Assembly (NCBI RefSeq): GCF_901709675.1
Contig: NC_051095.1
Coordinates: 26,209,956 to 26,273,955, forward strand
Length of the DNA stretch: 64,000 bases
From: Syngnathus acus
Taxonomy: Eukaryota > Chordata > Actinopteri > Syngnathiformes > Syngnathidae
Direction: 5' to 3'
Shown here: piece after piece, positions 33,898 through 45,258 of the stretch
Layout: every line of letters starts with the position of its first letter
Position numbering within the stretch: the stretch's first letter is position 1
Notes under the pieces: generated by a model
Databases searched by the model: none
Seen by the model: the letters and a program-made list of their open reading frames with translations, nothing else
Told to the model about the DNA's origin: nothing
Position numbers and translations under genes: made by a program

Positions 33898-34700
33898 CCC
33901 CCCCCACAAGGGACGGCTCCCGACGTCCCCAGAGCACTAAAACAAAAAAGACCAGAAGGCAGAGGAAGGCAACCCCCCGGACGACCAGGCGGGGGGGTTA
34001 GTACTCCGTCGAAACGTCCCGACTCCTCGTCGGACGTAGGATCGACGGACGCGGGGGCAGAAGACTCCGGCACCGGCGGACAAGGCCGTCCCGGGCCCTT
34101 ACCCCTGGGCCCCTCGACCGTCCTCGGCCGCCCGCGCCGGGGGCCCGGTTGGTCCGGGTGACAGCGATGGAACTCCGTGATGAGCAAACGGTCAAGGATC
34201 CAGCGGCTCGGAACCCAGGAGCGGTGGGCGTCGTCATAGCCCTCCCAATCCACCAGGTATTGGAAGCCACGACCGCGCCGCCGCGATCGGAGCAGGGAGC
34301 GGACGGCGTAAGCCGGGCCCCCTTCGACGAGCTGGGGTGGCGGCGCCGGCGCCAATGCGCTCTCAAAGACCGCACACGGGAAACGTGGAACGTGGGGTGT
34401 ACCTTCATGGACTCCGGAAGGAGGAGACGGACGGCGGACGGGCTGATCACCTTCTGGATGGGGAACGGTCCAACAAAGCGCGGCGCCAGCTTGCGGGATC
34501 CCGTTCGCTGCGGCAAATCCTGCGTCGAGAGCCACACCCGCTGGCCCACTCTGTACTCCGGAGCCGGCGACCGGCGCTTGTTTGCCTGGCGGGCGTAGCC
34601 TGAAACAGAACGGAGCAGAGTGGTCCGGGCCCTCGCCCAGGTTGGACCCACCCACGCTGGTCCCCGGCGGCCATGCATCGGAGGGACCTGCCCAGCTCCT
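33898..34700 (-). pseudogene. Chromovirus integrase end and chromodomain, frame-broken
   Basis: The remainder of Pol after the frame of the main coding region is lost near 34690. In the frame 34678-33998 the GPY/F-type integrase end is seen ([13 protein letters not shown], then [14 protein letters not shown]). In the neighbouring frame (34655-33870) a C-terminal chromodomain follows ([20 protein letters not shown]), which in this family targets integration to modified chromatin. Compared with sushi-type integrases, some 80 residues between [11 protein letters not shown] and the GPY/F region are missing, so a deletion accompanies the frame change. Confidence 0.8.
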
Positions 34701-37700
34701 GGTTCAGACGCTCCGCTTGACCATTGGACTGAGGGTGAAACCCCGATGAGAGGCTGGCCGTAGCGCCGAGGAGTCGGCAGAACTCCGCCCAGAAGGTGGA
34801 CGCGAACTGCGGGCCACGGTCCGACACGATGTCCTGTGGGAGGCCGTGGTGACGAAACACCTCCCGCACCATGATGGCCGCAGTCTGCTTCGCGGACGGA
34901 AGCTTAGGTAGAGGAATGAAGTGCGTCATTTTACTGAACCGGTCCACCACCGTGAGGACCACCGTGTTCCCCTCTGAGGGGGGAAGGCCCGTGACGAAGT
35001 CGATGGACAGGTGAGACCAGGGACGCCGGGGAACCGGCAAGGGTTGGAGTAGCCCGGCCGGAGGACGAGTAGAGGTCTTACAGCGGTTGCATATTGAGCA
35101 GGCTCTGACGTAATCGCTGGTGTCCCCTTGCCAGGTGGGCCACCAGAAACGCTGCGCCACCACGTACCTCGTGCGCGCAGCTCCGGGATGACAGGCCAGG
35201 CGTGAGTCGTGTGCCCATTGCAGCACGGACGAGCGCAGGCCCTCAGGGACGAACAGGCGACCCTCCGGGCAGTTGCTGGGACCGGGTTGATCGCGTGATG
35301 CGGCTTCCACTTGGTGCTCAATCTCCCATGACAGCGCCGCCACCCGCACCGAGCTCGGGAGAATAGTGGGAGGCGGACCCCGTCCCTCCTCCCCGCCAGG
35401 AAACGAACGCGACAGGGCATCCGCCTTCGCGTTGCGGGAACCCGGCCTGTAAGAAAGAGAGAACTCAAACCGGTCAAAGAACAGAGCCCACCGTGCTTGC
35501 CTCGCGTTCAGCCTCTTGGCCGATCTCAGGTACTCCAGGTTGCGGTGGTCGGTCCAGACGATGAACGGCGTGGTGGCGCCCTCCAGCCAATGTCGCCACT
35601 CCTCCAAGGCCAACTTGATGGCGAGGAGCTCTCGGTTGCCGACGTCATAGTTCCGTTCCGAGGCCGACAAGCGGCGAGAGAAAAAGGCGCACGGGTGGAG
35701 GCGATCGTCCTGGCAGCTGCGTTGGGACAGCACCGCCCCAACACCCACGTTCGAGGCATCCACCTCGACCACAAACTGCCGGTCAGGATCGGGGACTCGG
35801 AGGATGGGAGCGGACGTGAACCTCCTCTTGAGCTCCTGAAACGCCTGTTCTGCCCGTTCCGTCCATTTGTACGGGGAGGCGGGGCTGGTGAGGGCGGTGA
35901 GGGGCGCGGCCACCGTGCTGTACCCACGGATGAAACGGCGATAGAAGTTCGCGAACCCCAGGAATTGTTGCAGCCGCTTGCGTGTCTCGGGGATAGGCCA
36001 TGACGTGACCGCTTGCACTTTCTCTGGGTCCATCTCGACTGATCCCTCGCGCACCACGTAGCCGAGGAACTTGACAGAGGAGGCGTGGAACTCGCACTTC
36101 TCTGCCTTCACGTAGAGCGAATTTTCCAGGAGGCGGCGTAGCACCGTCCGAACATGCTTGATGTGTTCAGGGAGCGAGCGGGAGAAGATGAGGATGTCGT
36201 CCAAATAAACGAACACGAATTTGTCCAGCATGTCTCGTAGCACGTCGTTTATTAAGGACTGGAAAACCGCTGGGGCATTGGTGAGCCCAAACGGAACCAC
36301 CAAGTACTCGTAGTGGCCGCTAGGGGTGTTGAAGGCAGTCTTCCACTCGTCTCCCTCCCGGATGCGGATCAGGTGGTAGGCGTTGCGAAGATCCAGCTTA
36401 GTGAAGACGGTGGCACCCTGAAGGCACTCGAAGGCGGAAGACAGAAGAGGCGGGGGGTACCGGTTCTTAACGGTTATCGCGTTTATTCCCCGGTAGTCGA
36501 TGCACGGGCGGAGCGTGCCCTCCTTCTTTTCCACGAAGAAGAACCCCGCTCCCGCAGGTGATGAGGACGGCCGTATGATGCCGGCCGCCAGGGACTCCCG
36601 GATGTATTCCTCCATGGCCCGGCGCTCAGGAGCGGACAGGGAGTAGACGCGTCCCTTGGGGGGGAGGGTGCCGGGCAGCAGGTCGATGGCGCAATCGTAA
36701 GACCGGTGGGGAGGAAGGGAGGTGGCCCTGGCCTTACTAAAAACCTCTTTTAGTTCGTGATAAACCGCCGGTACGGAGGAGATGTCGGGGCTGTACCTGG
36801 GCGGGGCTCCACCGAGCGGGCTGGTGGCCGCCCTCAGGCACGTCCGATGGCAGCGTTCGCTCCACTGCCGAACCACCCCCACCTCCCAGTCCAGTACCGG
36901 GTTGTGCTGCCGCAGCCAAGGGTGCCCCAGGATGAGCTGCTGTCCTGGGAGGGGAAGAAGAAAAAAATGGATGGTCTCGTGGTGATTGCCGGAGAGCAGT
37001 ACCTTGACTGGCTCTGTCACGAAGGCCACCTCGCCGATCAGACGGCCATCGATGGCGCGTGCGGGAATGGGCGGGTTCAGAGGCAGGAAGTTAATCCCCC
37101 ACTGGCGTGCCAGGCGACTGTCCATGAGGTTACCCTCCGCCCCGGAATCCACCAGGGCAGCCACGTTCCGGTCGCCCGCCGCGAGCTGGACACGTGCCTG
37201 TAACGTGAGCGTACTGGGACTGGGAGAGCCTGTGCTGGTCGAGCTCACGCGGATTCCCCCACGCCGCGTGAGCCCCGGCCTCCTGACGGTCACCCCGTCA
37301 CTCGATGACCCCCCTCCCAGATCCATGGGCTCGGCGGGTGGTGCGGTTGGCGGGTTTCGCAGGGACCTCCGCTCCCGATCGTGCTGCCGCGTCCGGATCC
37401 GCCGGTCTACTCGGGCCGCCAAGTTCATCGCGTCCTTCAGGGTTCGCGGCCGATCGCGGGAAACTAGCTCGTCCTTCATGTACTCCGCGAGACCGTTGAG
37501 GAACGTGCTGACGAGCGCCGGCTCGTTCCACCCGCTGCTGCCGGCCAGGGTCTGGAATTTGAGGGCGTAATCTGCGACCGATCGGCTACCCTGACGCAGC
37601 GTCGCCAGTTCCTCGGCGGCGTCTTCGGCGGCAGAGCCCAGGTCGAACAGGCAGAGCAACTCCTCCGCGAATGCGTCGAACGCGTCACAAGCCGGGGCCC

Positions 37701-38121
37701 CCCTCTCGTATTCGGCCAGCCCCCGCAGCCGCGCCTTGTCCGTGAGGTGGGTTAGGGCGAACCCGACTTTGGCAGCCTCCGATGCAAACGTGACAGGCTG
37801 GAGATCAAACATTATACGGCAGTTAGTCACGAACGCCCTCACGTATTTGGGATCTCCGCTGAACTTTTCGATGTTGCCGAGGCGGGGCTCCGGAACGTCC
37901 ACGAGCCTCCTGGCCTCGGTCGACGGGCGGGGCGGGGGTGCCGTGACAGCCGGGGGCGCAGCCACCGACAAACTCTGGAGGGCTTGGGCCATTTCCTGCT
38001 GCTGTTGCTGTTGCCGTAGGTCCATCTCGATCAGGTTCCGGATGTCGGCGGATAGGCTGCTAATGGCGGTCTCGGCTCGCTCCAGTCGGGTGAATGCCGT
38101 CTCTTCGTTCGTTGGCTGCAT
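34700..38121 (-). pseudogene. Chromovirus gag-pol, 3'-broken
   Basis: One open frame read from the ATG at 38121, eight bases after the self-primer site. Residues are numbered from a non-ATG codon at 38166. Gag capsid region about 88-265, with a Gln run at 52-57. Protease VDSGAEGN (339-346). RT with [12 protein letters not shown] and active site YLDD (654-657). RNase H with EVDAS (801-805) and TDHRN. Integrase zinc finger H986, H993, C1023, C1026, then D1056, D1116, E1152 (D,D35E). No CCHC zinc knuckle lies between capsid and protease (about 280-320), where sushi-type Gag normally has one. After residue 1165 the frame drifts. All enzymes up to the integrase core look intact. Confidence 0.92.
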
Positions 38122-38128
38122 AGTGTTG

Positions 38129-38138
38129 GTCCGTCTGT
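38129..38138 (-). promoter_or_regulatory. Self-primer binding site of the chromovirus
   Basis: ACAGACGGAC on the minus strand, two bases after the LTR end. It pairs exactly with GTCCGTCTGT in the 3' LTR (33778-33769). The equivalent 5' LTR site (38330-38321) reads GTCCGTCTCT, one mismatch. Confidence 0.78.
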
Positions 38139-38140
38139 AC

Positions 38141-38446
38141 TGTAAGGGATTGGACAGTACAGCCAAGTGCGGAGCGATAGAGACTTTATTGCGGGCGTGG
38201 GTAGCTGGAGCTGGCGCTGGATCGGCGATCAGGCTGGGACAAACAAGCTCTTCTGCTGTATCTTCGATTCTTCAAGGACGTCAGTTTGTCGTGGACCGGA
38301 GAGCGAAGCAATCTCATGGGAGAGACGGACACTCGGGTCTGCGCTGGCGGCGTTGATATAGCGCTGCCCATGAGCCTGTGGCAGGTGGCGGCGATTCCGC
38401 TGATAGGGGGGCGTGGTCCTGTCACCGGTGGCGCCGGTACGTGACA
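38141..38446 (-). repeat. Chromovirus 5' LTR (306 bp)
   Basis: Differs from the 3' LTR at 38322 (g for c) and in the terminal gccggtacgtgaca (a for g). TATATCAA lies at 38360-38353, about 30 bases before the self-primer motif, so the RNA should start at that motif. Confidence 0.94.
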
Positions 38447-38451
38447 TTAAG

Positions 38452-39033
38452 CTATTCAAGCAAAATATCAAAAAACATTTGTTATTTCAAAGTGCTCAGA
38501 TATACATATCAGATCATAGAGTTATAAAAACCTTTGTCATTACACCCTATCAAAAAATGTCTAGTTATGTCTTCTTTATTGATTTGGTGTGTAGGTATAA
38601 TTATATGCTTAAAATGTTTCTTTTATTGATTTCATATGTGAATATACTTGTCTGCTTATGTACTTTATTCAATGAGGTTTGCGCATGTCTGTTTTTGTAG
38701 CTAGGGAGGACTTTTTGTATTTCGAACCCATTCCTTCATTTGAAATACAATTTACACACATTTACTGTACACAATAACTTTATTTTAGTATTGAAACATA
38801 TCAGCCTCGTTCCACTGAGGAGGAATCATGGGGAGATCCGTACGGCCTGACACCGTGGTGTTTTCTGTTGGAGAGAGATGTCCAATGGGCTATGTGAATT
38901 TTGTCTGACAAGTCTGACATCCAATTGAGACATTGAGATGTCTTGAGAGACAAAATGGACATACTATGCTGGACATTAGGTCAAGGCCTCTCACCAAGTA
39001 GGCATGCAGTTGCGGGTGGGTTTACAGTATATT
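38452..39033. other. No gene recognised
   Basis: AT-rich, short frames only. Confidence 0.5.
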
Positions 39034-39159
39034 TACCGTAAATTCCGGACTATAAGCCGCACCGGACTATAAGCCGCACCAGCTACAATTGGGGGATATT
39101 TTAGTTTTTTTCTTATATAAGCCGCACCGGACTATAAGCCGCACGTGCACACGCGTTTT

Positions 39160-39530
39160 TTACAAAGAAAGACCGTTCACAGAAAGCCTTTTTAAAGTTT
39201 TAATAACATACTTTAACATGTCTTTCTAAACATTGCCTGTGACGCAGCAGTAGAACCGCAGCAACACGGAAGTGTCACGCGAGTTATTAACAAAGAAAGA
39301 CTGGACACAGAAAGCTTTTTTAAAGTTTTAATAACATACCTTAACATTTCTTTCCAAACACTGCCCGTGACGCGGCAGTAATACCGCAGCAACACGGAAG
39401 TAACACAAGACTAATAGGGCTGGATTAAAAAAAACATACCCGGTAAAAGTCATTGAGACGCGGCGGTAACACAGCAGCAACACGGTAGTACAGCACCAAC
39501 AGGGCTCGTTAAAAAACATACCAGTAAAAG
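39160..39530. repeat. About 125-bp tandem units
   Basis: Three diverged units with acaaagaaagac, aaagttttaataacatac and cagcaacacggaagt. Confidence 0.8.
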
Positions 39531-39973
39531 TAAAAAAAGAGCTTCATCGTCTTCATCTTCCTCCTGTGCACTGAAACCATCGAAGTCTTCCTCCTCAGCG
39601 TCCGATTGGAATAGCGTTAGATATCCTTCGCCTCACACTTTCTCAGTCTCTCTTTCGTCGTCGCTTTTATGCATTTCTTCGAGTGTGATGAGGGTCTGTT
39701 CATGCTAATTTTATTCATGCACGAAGCGCTAAATTACATTAAACTAGCGAGCGACACGTATAGCTCCAGAGTAGACGGGACCACGAAATAAAGAAAAGGG
39801 TGACGCGACACAATGTCATCAACATCGACTGCCTTTAGCTTAAAAGGGGCTTCTATGCATTTCTTTTGTCCCCCATAATGACGGTTTGTGTATAAAAGCT
39901 TCCTTTCAGTAATGTCCGTCTTGATCTCGTTCTGTCTCTTCTTTGTGTGAATTATACGCCACTATTCGCCTAT

Positions 39974-40105
39974 CAAAACACAAACTAGCACGTCTTCTTC
40001 GGCGCATTATCTCTTCTTCGTCTGTCTCGCTCTTGCTTCCTGCTAGAGCGCCCCCTGGAGGCCGTAGAAATCCATAAATACGACGCGCCGCGCCGCCATT
40101 TAAGC
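39974..40105. repeat. 130-bp direct repeat, unit 1
   Basis: caaaacacaaactagcacgt to cgccgccatttaagc. The near-identical unit 2 is at 40850-40977, 876 bp downstream. Both contain gagcgccccctgg. Confidence 0.9.
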
Positions 40106-40204
40106 TCTATTTCCCTCTTTGACAGCCAAATCGATTGCTTTTAACTTAAAAGCTGCATCAAATGCATTTCTTCGTGTGTTTTCCATGATGAGGGTGTGTG
40201 CGTC

Positions 40205-40660
40205 ATCATCATCATCATCATCGGTTTAAAGTCCGTTTTCCAGGCGCCGCTGGGTTGGACTGGATTCTCAATATGGCTTTCTTCCACCGAGGACGGCCCA
40301 TGGCCATCTTGTGGTTGAGAGTCCTATACTGAGAACATTTTTGGAGCAAAACTTTTTACAGCCGGATGCCCTTCCTGACACCAACCCAAGGGGAAATTGA
40401 TTTTCTGTAGGGGTTGACTCCCTTAGCCCATTCCTCTCCCGAGGAGCCCACTGGGCAGTGGTACTATTTAACCCATAGTTGGGGGCTGGTTCGTGGGCAC
40501 CAGGGCGTGGGCACCAGGGCGTGTCCACACACCGGTGGGCCTGCGTGCCGCACGTCTAGGGGCCAAACCTCCTCCGAGTCCCTTGTAGTTTAGCCTGGGT
40601 CCGTGTTGTACCCAGTTACCATGTGTCGCCGCGTGGAGGCACTACATAGGGCTTGCTGTT
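40205..40660 (-). mobile_element. Fish LINE/SINE-like repeat with (ATG)n tail
   Basis: A run of tcatca precedes sequence whose minus strand reads ggtgtcaggaagggcatccg, a word typical of abundant fish retroposon 3' regions. It lies between the two 130-bp repeats. The family is not assigned. Confidence 0.5.
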
Positions 40661-40849
40661 AGAGAGGCTATGTACTGGCAGGGAGAGACTTACGCACTCG
40701 GCTCTCCCGTTCGCATACTGCTAGCCAGCGGTGAGGGTTGACAGTGAGAAGTGACATGCACTGGGCACTCCACCAACACACTAGACGCATCATAACAACC
40801 CGACTTGGTCTTATGAAGTCAGACACACGTGCGTGATCCGCGAAATGTT

Positions 40850-40977
40850 CAAAACACAAACTAGCACGTCTTCTTCGGCGCATTATCTCTTCTTCGTCTG
40901 TCTCGCTCTTGCTTCCTGCTAGAGCGCCCCCTGGCGGCCGTAAAAATCCATAAATACGCCGCGCCGCCATTTAAGCC
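40850..40977. repeat. 130-bp direct repeat, unit 2
   Basis: Partner of 39974-40105 with a few differences (ctggcggccgtaaaaa against ctggaggccgtagaaa). Confidence 0.9.
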
Positions 40978-41446
40978 TCGGGGTTCAACGTAACCTTCTG
41001 AATAAAATGCATTAAAAGTTCACGTTCATTACAACTTGTTTTTGGTGAGCAAAATGTCAGAAGAATTGAATTTAAATGCTGATTGATTGGGTTTTAATAC
41101 AATGCAGATGGTCCAAACAGCGCCACTGCTTTGTGTAATCTCTGAGTCACATGGCAGAGTAAGAGAAAGGGTTTAGAGCCCTTTGACGCAGGTCACCTAG
41201 CGTGCATTCCTACTAAAGCTCATAATAGTCACAAGCAACACAGCCAGAATAAGCAGCAGCCATAGTAGTGTTTCAAAATAGTATTTTTGTTGTTGTTTTT
41301 GTCTTCAAGATACCGCAGTGTATAAAAGTGATCAAGTCATCACAAAAATCACGAAAAAAATCCTTATATAAGCATCACCTGACTATAAGCCGCAGGGTTC
41401 AAAATTTTGGAAAAAAGTCGCGGCTTATAGTCCGGAATTTACGGTA

Positions 41447-42830
41447 TATTCTTTATTGAGTAGTATTGTCTTTCATCTGACACCCCGAAAAAAACACTTT
41501 TTTCATTTTTTAGGTTACAGACTTGCAACACCACGAATTTTGAACCTGTGGCAAAAGTCATCAAGGTAATATCTGTCCTCAAACTTTTAAGTAAATGCTG
41601 AATTTAATCATTTGCCATGTAATTTGCATGCGGTCAACATGATTATCTTTTCCTATTCACTCTAGCTCAAATATTTGCATATGGGGATTTTCTACTTGCT
41701 CTTTTTCTTTGGATCACTCTCAATTTAATAATAAACGCACCCATTTTACATTATAATAAAGACGTGTTGATGATGTGCATAAAGTTTTGAAAGGATGGGC
41801 CTAAATAAGACCTGAAAACACACGCACGCACGCACACAGGCACGCACACGCACGCACGCACGCACACATGCACACACACACATGCACGCACCCATACACC
41901 CACCGAACCACACACACACGCACACACATACATCCACGCTTGTGACGATCTGTGCTCCCATTGGACAGCAATGACCAGGGCGGCACACAGAGCACATACT
42001 CGGAAATGAAGGAAGACATACGAGTCCTATGCACTACATTCCTGCTCTGCATGGTTGTGCTGTTGGTTCAGATCTACGCTGTTTGTATTCATACCTGAAG
42101 CAAACCGCACTAGAGATCATTTGTAAGCAAACCAAGAGTTCTTTAAAAAGTGGGTCTCGGTCCGATTCTTTAATCCGCACCAGGATTTATTTGCGTGTAT
42201 TCACACCTGCATAAAAGGTCCGGACCAGCGTTAGAATCGAACCCTGGTCGTTTTAAAGTGGACCAAACAGTCAGGTCTGAATACACCCTAAGAATACGAT
42301 GCGGCCCACAACATAAATGAGTTTGACACCCCTGGTCTAGAACAAAAGAATTGCAGCAATTTTAGAAGTCATTCAAAATTCTGACAGCCCCGCTTATGAA
42401 ATATGGATGTGTGCAGGTATTTTAGAGCTGAAATCCTGAAAGGCTATGACTGTATGGAGGGGGATGTATTTTCATTCTGCCTGACTAGTATGGCGCACTG
42501 CATGATTAGTATTTATATTAATTTTCTTAAATTAACCATCAAAGTGCTTAATTAGGATTATTAATTTTGTGAGGCGTAATCACTGAGCGGTGGCGTGAAA
42601 AACGTGGTGGGGCGGGGGAGGGTTCGGACCCAACTTCATTTTAAGACTTAATTACACTAATTAATAAAAGTCTAGCAGGGGAGTCATTTAACAAGAGGGA
42701 ACAAATCAAGATAGTTGCTGAAATATCATGTGGACTAAGGGATGAGTAATCAGCGTATCATTTGTGTGCCATTTTATTCATCCTGGGATGGGTCACACAT
42801 TAAGTTGACATTAATTTCAACTTGACTCGG
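41447..42830. other. No gene; repeat relics
   Basis: Contains the CA-rich microsatellite 41819-41940, a MITE-like stretch 42040-42290 (gaatcgaaccctggtc, ggtccggaccagcg), and a hAT end gagtttgacacccctg at 42320-42340. Nothing coding. Confidence 0.55.
41819..41940. repeat. CACACGCACG microsatellite
   Basis: Irregular cacgcacgcacacatg units, about 120 bp. Confidence 0.88.
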
Positions 42831-43511
42831 TCAGAAAAGGGTGAAATGCCCCCTCCGGATCGGGGATGAGATCCTGCCCCAAGTGGAGGAGTTCAAGTAT
42901 CTTGGGGTCTTGTTCACGAGTGAGGGCAGGATGGAGCGCGAGATCGACAGGCGGATCGGTGCAGCGTCGGCAGTAATGCGGGCCGTCGTGGTAAAGAACG
43001 AGCTGAGCCAAAAGGCAAAGCTCTCAATTTACCGGTCGATCTACGCTCCTACCCTCACCTATGGTGACGAGCTATGGGTCGTGACCGAAAGAACGAGATC
43101 CCGGATACAAGCGGCCAAAATGAGTTTCCTCCGCAGGGTGTCCTTAGAGATAAGGCGAGAAGCTCGGTCATCCGGGAGAGGCTTGGAGTAGAGCCGCTGC
43201 TTATCCACGTTGAGAGGAGCCAGATGAGGTGGCTCGAGCATCTCATCAGGATGCCTCCTGGACGCCTCCCTGGGGAGGTGTTCCGGGCATGTCCCACCGG
43301 TAGGAGACCCCGTGGACGACCCAGGACGCGCTGGAGAGACTATGTCTCTCGGCTGGCCTGGGAACGCCTTGGGATCCCCCGGGATGAACTGGATGACGTG
43401 GCTGGGGAGAGGGAAGTCTGGGAGACCCTTCTAAAGCTGCTGCCCTCGCGACCCGACCCTGGATAAGCGGAAGAAAATGGATGGATGGATGGATGGATGG
43501 ATGGATGGATA
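42831..43511 (+). mobile_element. RTE/Rex3-like LINE 3' fragment with (GGAT)n tail
   Basis: Only the C-terminal end of the RT protein and the tail survive. The first frame reads GDEILPQVEEFKYLGVLFTS and IYAPTLTYGDELWVVTER. A second frame reads GVEPLLIHVERSQMRWLEHL, PTGRRPRGRPRTRWRDYVSR and ends RPDPG then stop at 43466. It is followed by ggataagcggaagaaaatgg and a run of atgg. A frame change lies near 43140. The GATG-type tail is known for Rex3, hence the suggested clade. Confidence 0.75.
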
Positions 43512-43682
43512 AATTAATTGATTCGCAGATTTCTTTAATGAGAAATATTAGATTCTCTGTAGACACCTTGCTCAAAGACTATCCTGACTGAATAGCAGCA
43601 TATTGCTGTCAAGTCTATTTCTACAGTAAATGCCTAACAGTGTAACAATAGAATTCTAATAAAAGTGGGAAGCCTCAAATCA

Positions 43683-45078
43683 CCTCATTGAATGACTACA
43701 GACCTGTGGCACTGACTCCCATCATGATGAAGTGCTTCGAAAGGCTGCTCAAAGAACACATTGTCTCCAGACTCCCCCCAACATTCGACCCGTTCCAGTT
43801 TGCCTACCGGCAGAACCGCTCTACTGAGGATGCCATCTCCTCCGTTCTTCACCTGAGCCTGGCTCACCTGGAGGAGAGGAACACCCACGTGCGGTTGCTG
43901 TTCCTGGACTTCAGCTCAGCGTTTAACACCATCATTCCACAGCATCTGGTGGAAAAACTGGAACACCTGGGCTTCAGCACCCCCCTTCGAAACTGGCTGC
44001 TAGACTTCCTCACCAACAGACCTCAGTCAGTCCGGGTCGGACAGAACACCTCAGATGTCATCACCCTCAGCACAGGCTCCCCTCAGGGCTGCGTCCTGAG
44101 CCCCCTGCTGTTCACCCTGATGACACACGACTGCGCCCCCAGGTTCACCACCAATCACATCGTGAAGTTTGCAGACGACACAACGGTGGTGGGCCTCATC
44201 AGGGACAACAACGACCTGGACTACAGAGAGGAGGTGGAGCAGTTGGTGGGCTGGTGCAGAGATAATAGCCTGATCCTGAATGTGGAGAAGACGAAGGAGA
44301 TCATCGTCGACTTCAGGAAGAACCAGCCTCACCACACTCCACTGATCATCAACAGCTCAGCTGTGGAGGTGGTCAGCAGCACTAAATTCCTGGGGGTCCA
44401 CATCACAGACGACCTCACCTGGACTGTGAACACCACAACACTGGTCAAGAGGGCACAGAAGCGCTTGTACTTCCTGCGGAGGATGAGGAGAGCCCACCTG
44501 CCCCCACCCATCATGAGGACGTTCTACCGAAGCACCATAGAGAGCATTCTGACAAGCTGTCTCTCGGTGTGGTGTGGAGGTTGCAGCGCCTCCAATTGGA
44601 AGAACCTGAGGAGAGTGGTGAGGACAGCAGAGAGGATCATCGGGGCTCCTCTTCCCTCCATTCAGGACTTGTCATCCCAGCGCTGCGTGTCCCGAGCCCG
44701 TAATATTATCAGTGACCCATCACACCCCCACCATGGACTGTTCTCCCTGCTGCCCTCTGGGAAGAGGTTTCGCATTATCCGCTGCAGGTCCACCAGGTTC
44801 TGCAATAGTTTTTTCCCTGCTGTCGTCAGACTGTTGAACATTCAAACGTAGCATTCCTCTGCACACTTGTAAATACTGTTTTTGTCTCCTGCACTGTTTA
44901 CATACTTTATCACTGCTGCACTTTGTACTTTATACTTATCTTATTTCATATTTTTATATAGAATGTCACTTTTTAACCAGCCGCAATATCACTACATTGT
45001 TGAAAGCCGTATGCAACGTAATTTCGTTTTGTGTACACCCAGTGTTGACAAAATGACAATAAAGTTTGTCTAAGTCTA
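43683..45078 (+). mobile_element. L2-type LINE, 5'-truncated (family B)
   Basis: Starts inside the RT domain and ends with gacaataaagtttgtctaag. It is the same family as the minus-strand copy at 12655-14639. The UTR 44855-45078 is complete to the tail. Confidence 0.87.
43688..44851 (+). pseudogene. L2 reverse transcriptase, N-terminally truncated
   Basis: 387 open codons beginning at [20 protein letters not shown]. The first catalytic Asp is in [13 protein letters not shown], then [19 protein letters not shown], active site [13 protein letters not shown], and the C-terminal [12 protein letters not shown] then [13 protein letters not shown]. There is no stop and no frameshift in the retained part. 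The endonuclease and the start of the RT are absent through 5' truncation, usual for LINE copies. No native start codon is present. Confidence 0.87.
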
Positions 45079-45081
45079 AGC

Positions 45082-45258
45082 ACGGTTGGCTGGTGGTTAG
45101 CACATGCATGTGCCTCACAGGCAACACGTTAAATGACAGCTCAGTTTCTCCTGTGTTGAGTGCGCACATTCTCTCTGTGCTTGCATAGACCTACTCTGGG
45201 TGGCTAATTCAAGACTGTAAATTGTTCACAGTGTGAATTGTTGTTTGTATTAACGTGC
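45082..45258 (+). mobile_element. Old tRNA-like SINE remnant
   Basis: gctggtggttagcacatgca, gtgcctcacaggc, and tgtgaattgttgtttg follow the order of the SINE at 22-1083, strongly diverged. The B box is lost. Confidence 0.55.

Larger units (their letters stand above)
33589..38446 (-). mobile_element. Sushi-type chromovirus (Ty3/gypsy), complete ends
   Basis: A 4858-bp element flanked by the 5-bp duplication ttaag (33584-33588 and 38447-38451). The two 306-bp LTRs (33589-33894, 38141-38446) differ by eye at only two positions. In order on the minus strand: 5' LTR, self-primer site, one gag-pol frame, chromodomain remnant, polypurine-like gtgggggggg, 3' LTR. The GC content is markedly higher than the surroundings. 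The insertion is young but already frame-broken, and it lacks the Gag zinc knuckle. Confidence 0.95.
39036..41444. mobile_element. TA-flanked inverted-repeat element (2.4 kb)
   Basis: CCGTAAATTCCGGACTATAA at the left, the inverted ttatagtccggaatttacgg at the right, TA on both sides (39034-39035, 41445-41446). There is no transposase. The inside holds a 3-unit array, a 130-bp direct repeat and a further inserted repeat. Confidence 0.87.

Noticed and set aside
34149-38356. Long plus-strand open frames over the chromovirus (for example 34149-34598, 35497-36003, 36986-37570, 37736-38356)
   Set aside because: These are shadows of the GC-rich minus-strand gag-pol and LTRs. No domain is recognisable.
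41746-42052. Cysteine-rich peptide frames (CVCVCV)
   Set aside because: Translation of the CA-rich microsatellite, not a toxin or metallothionein.
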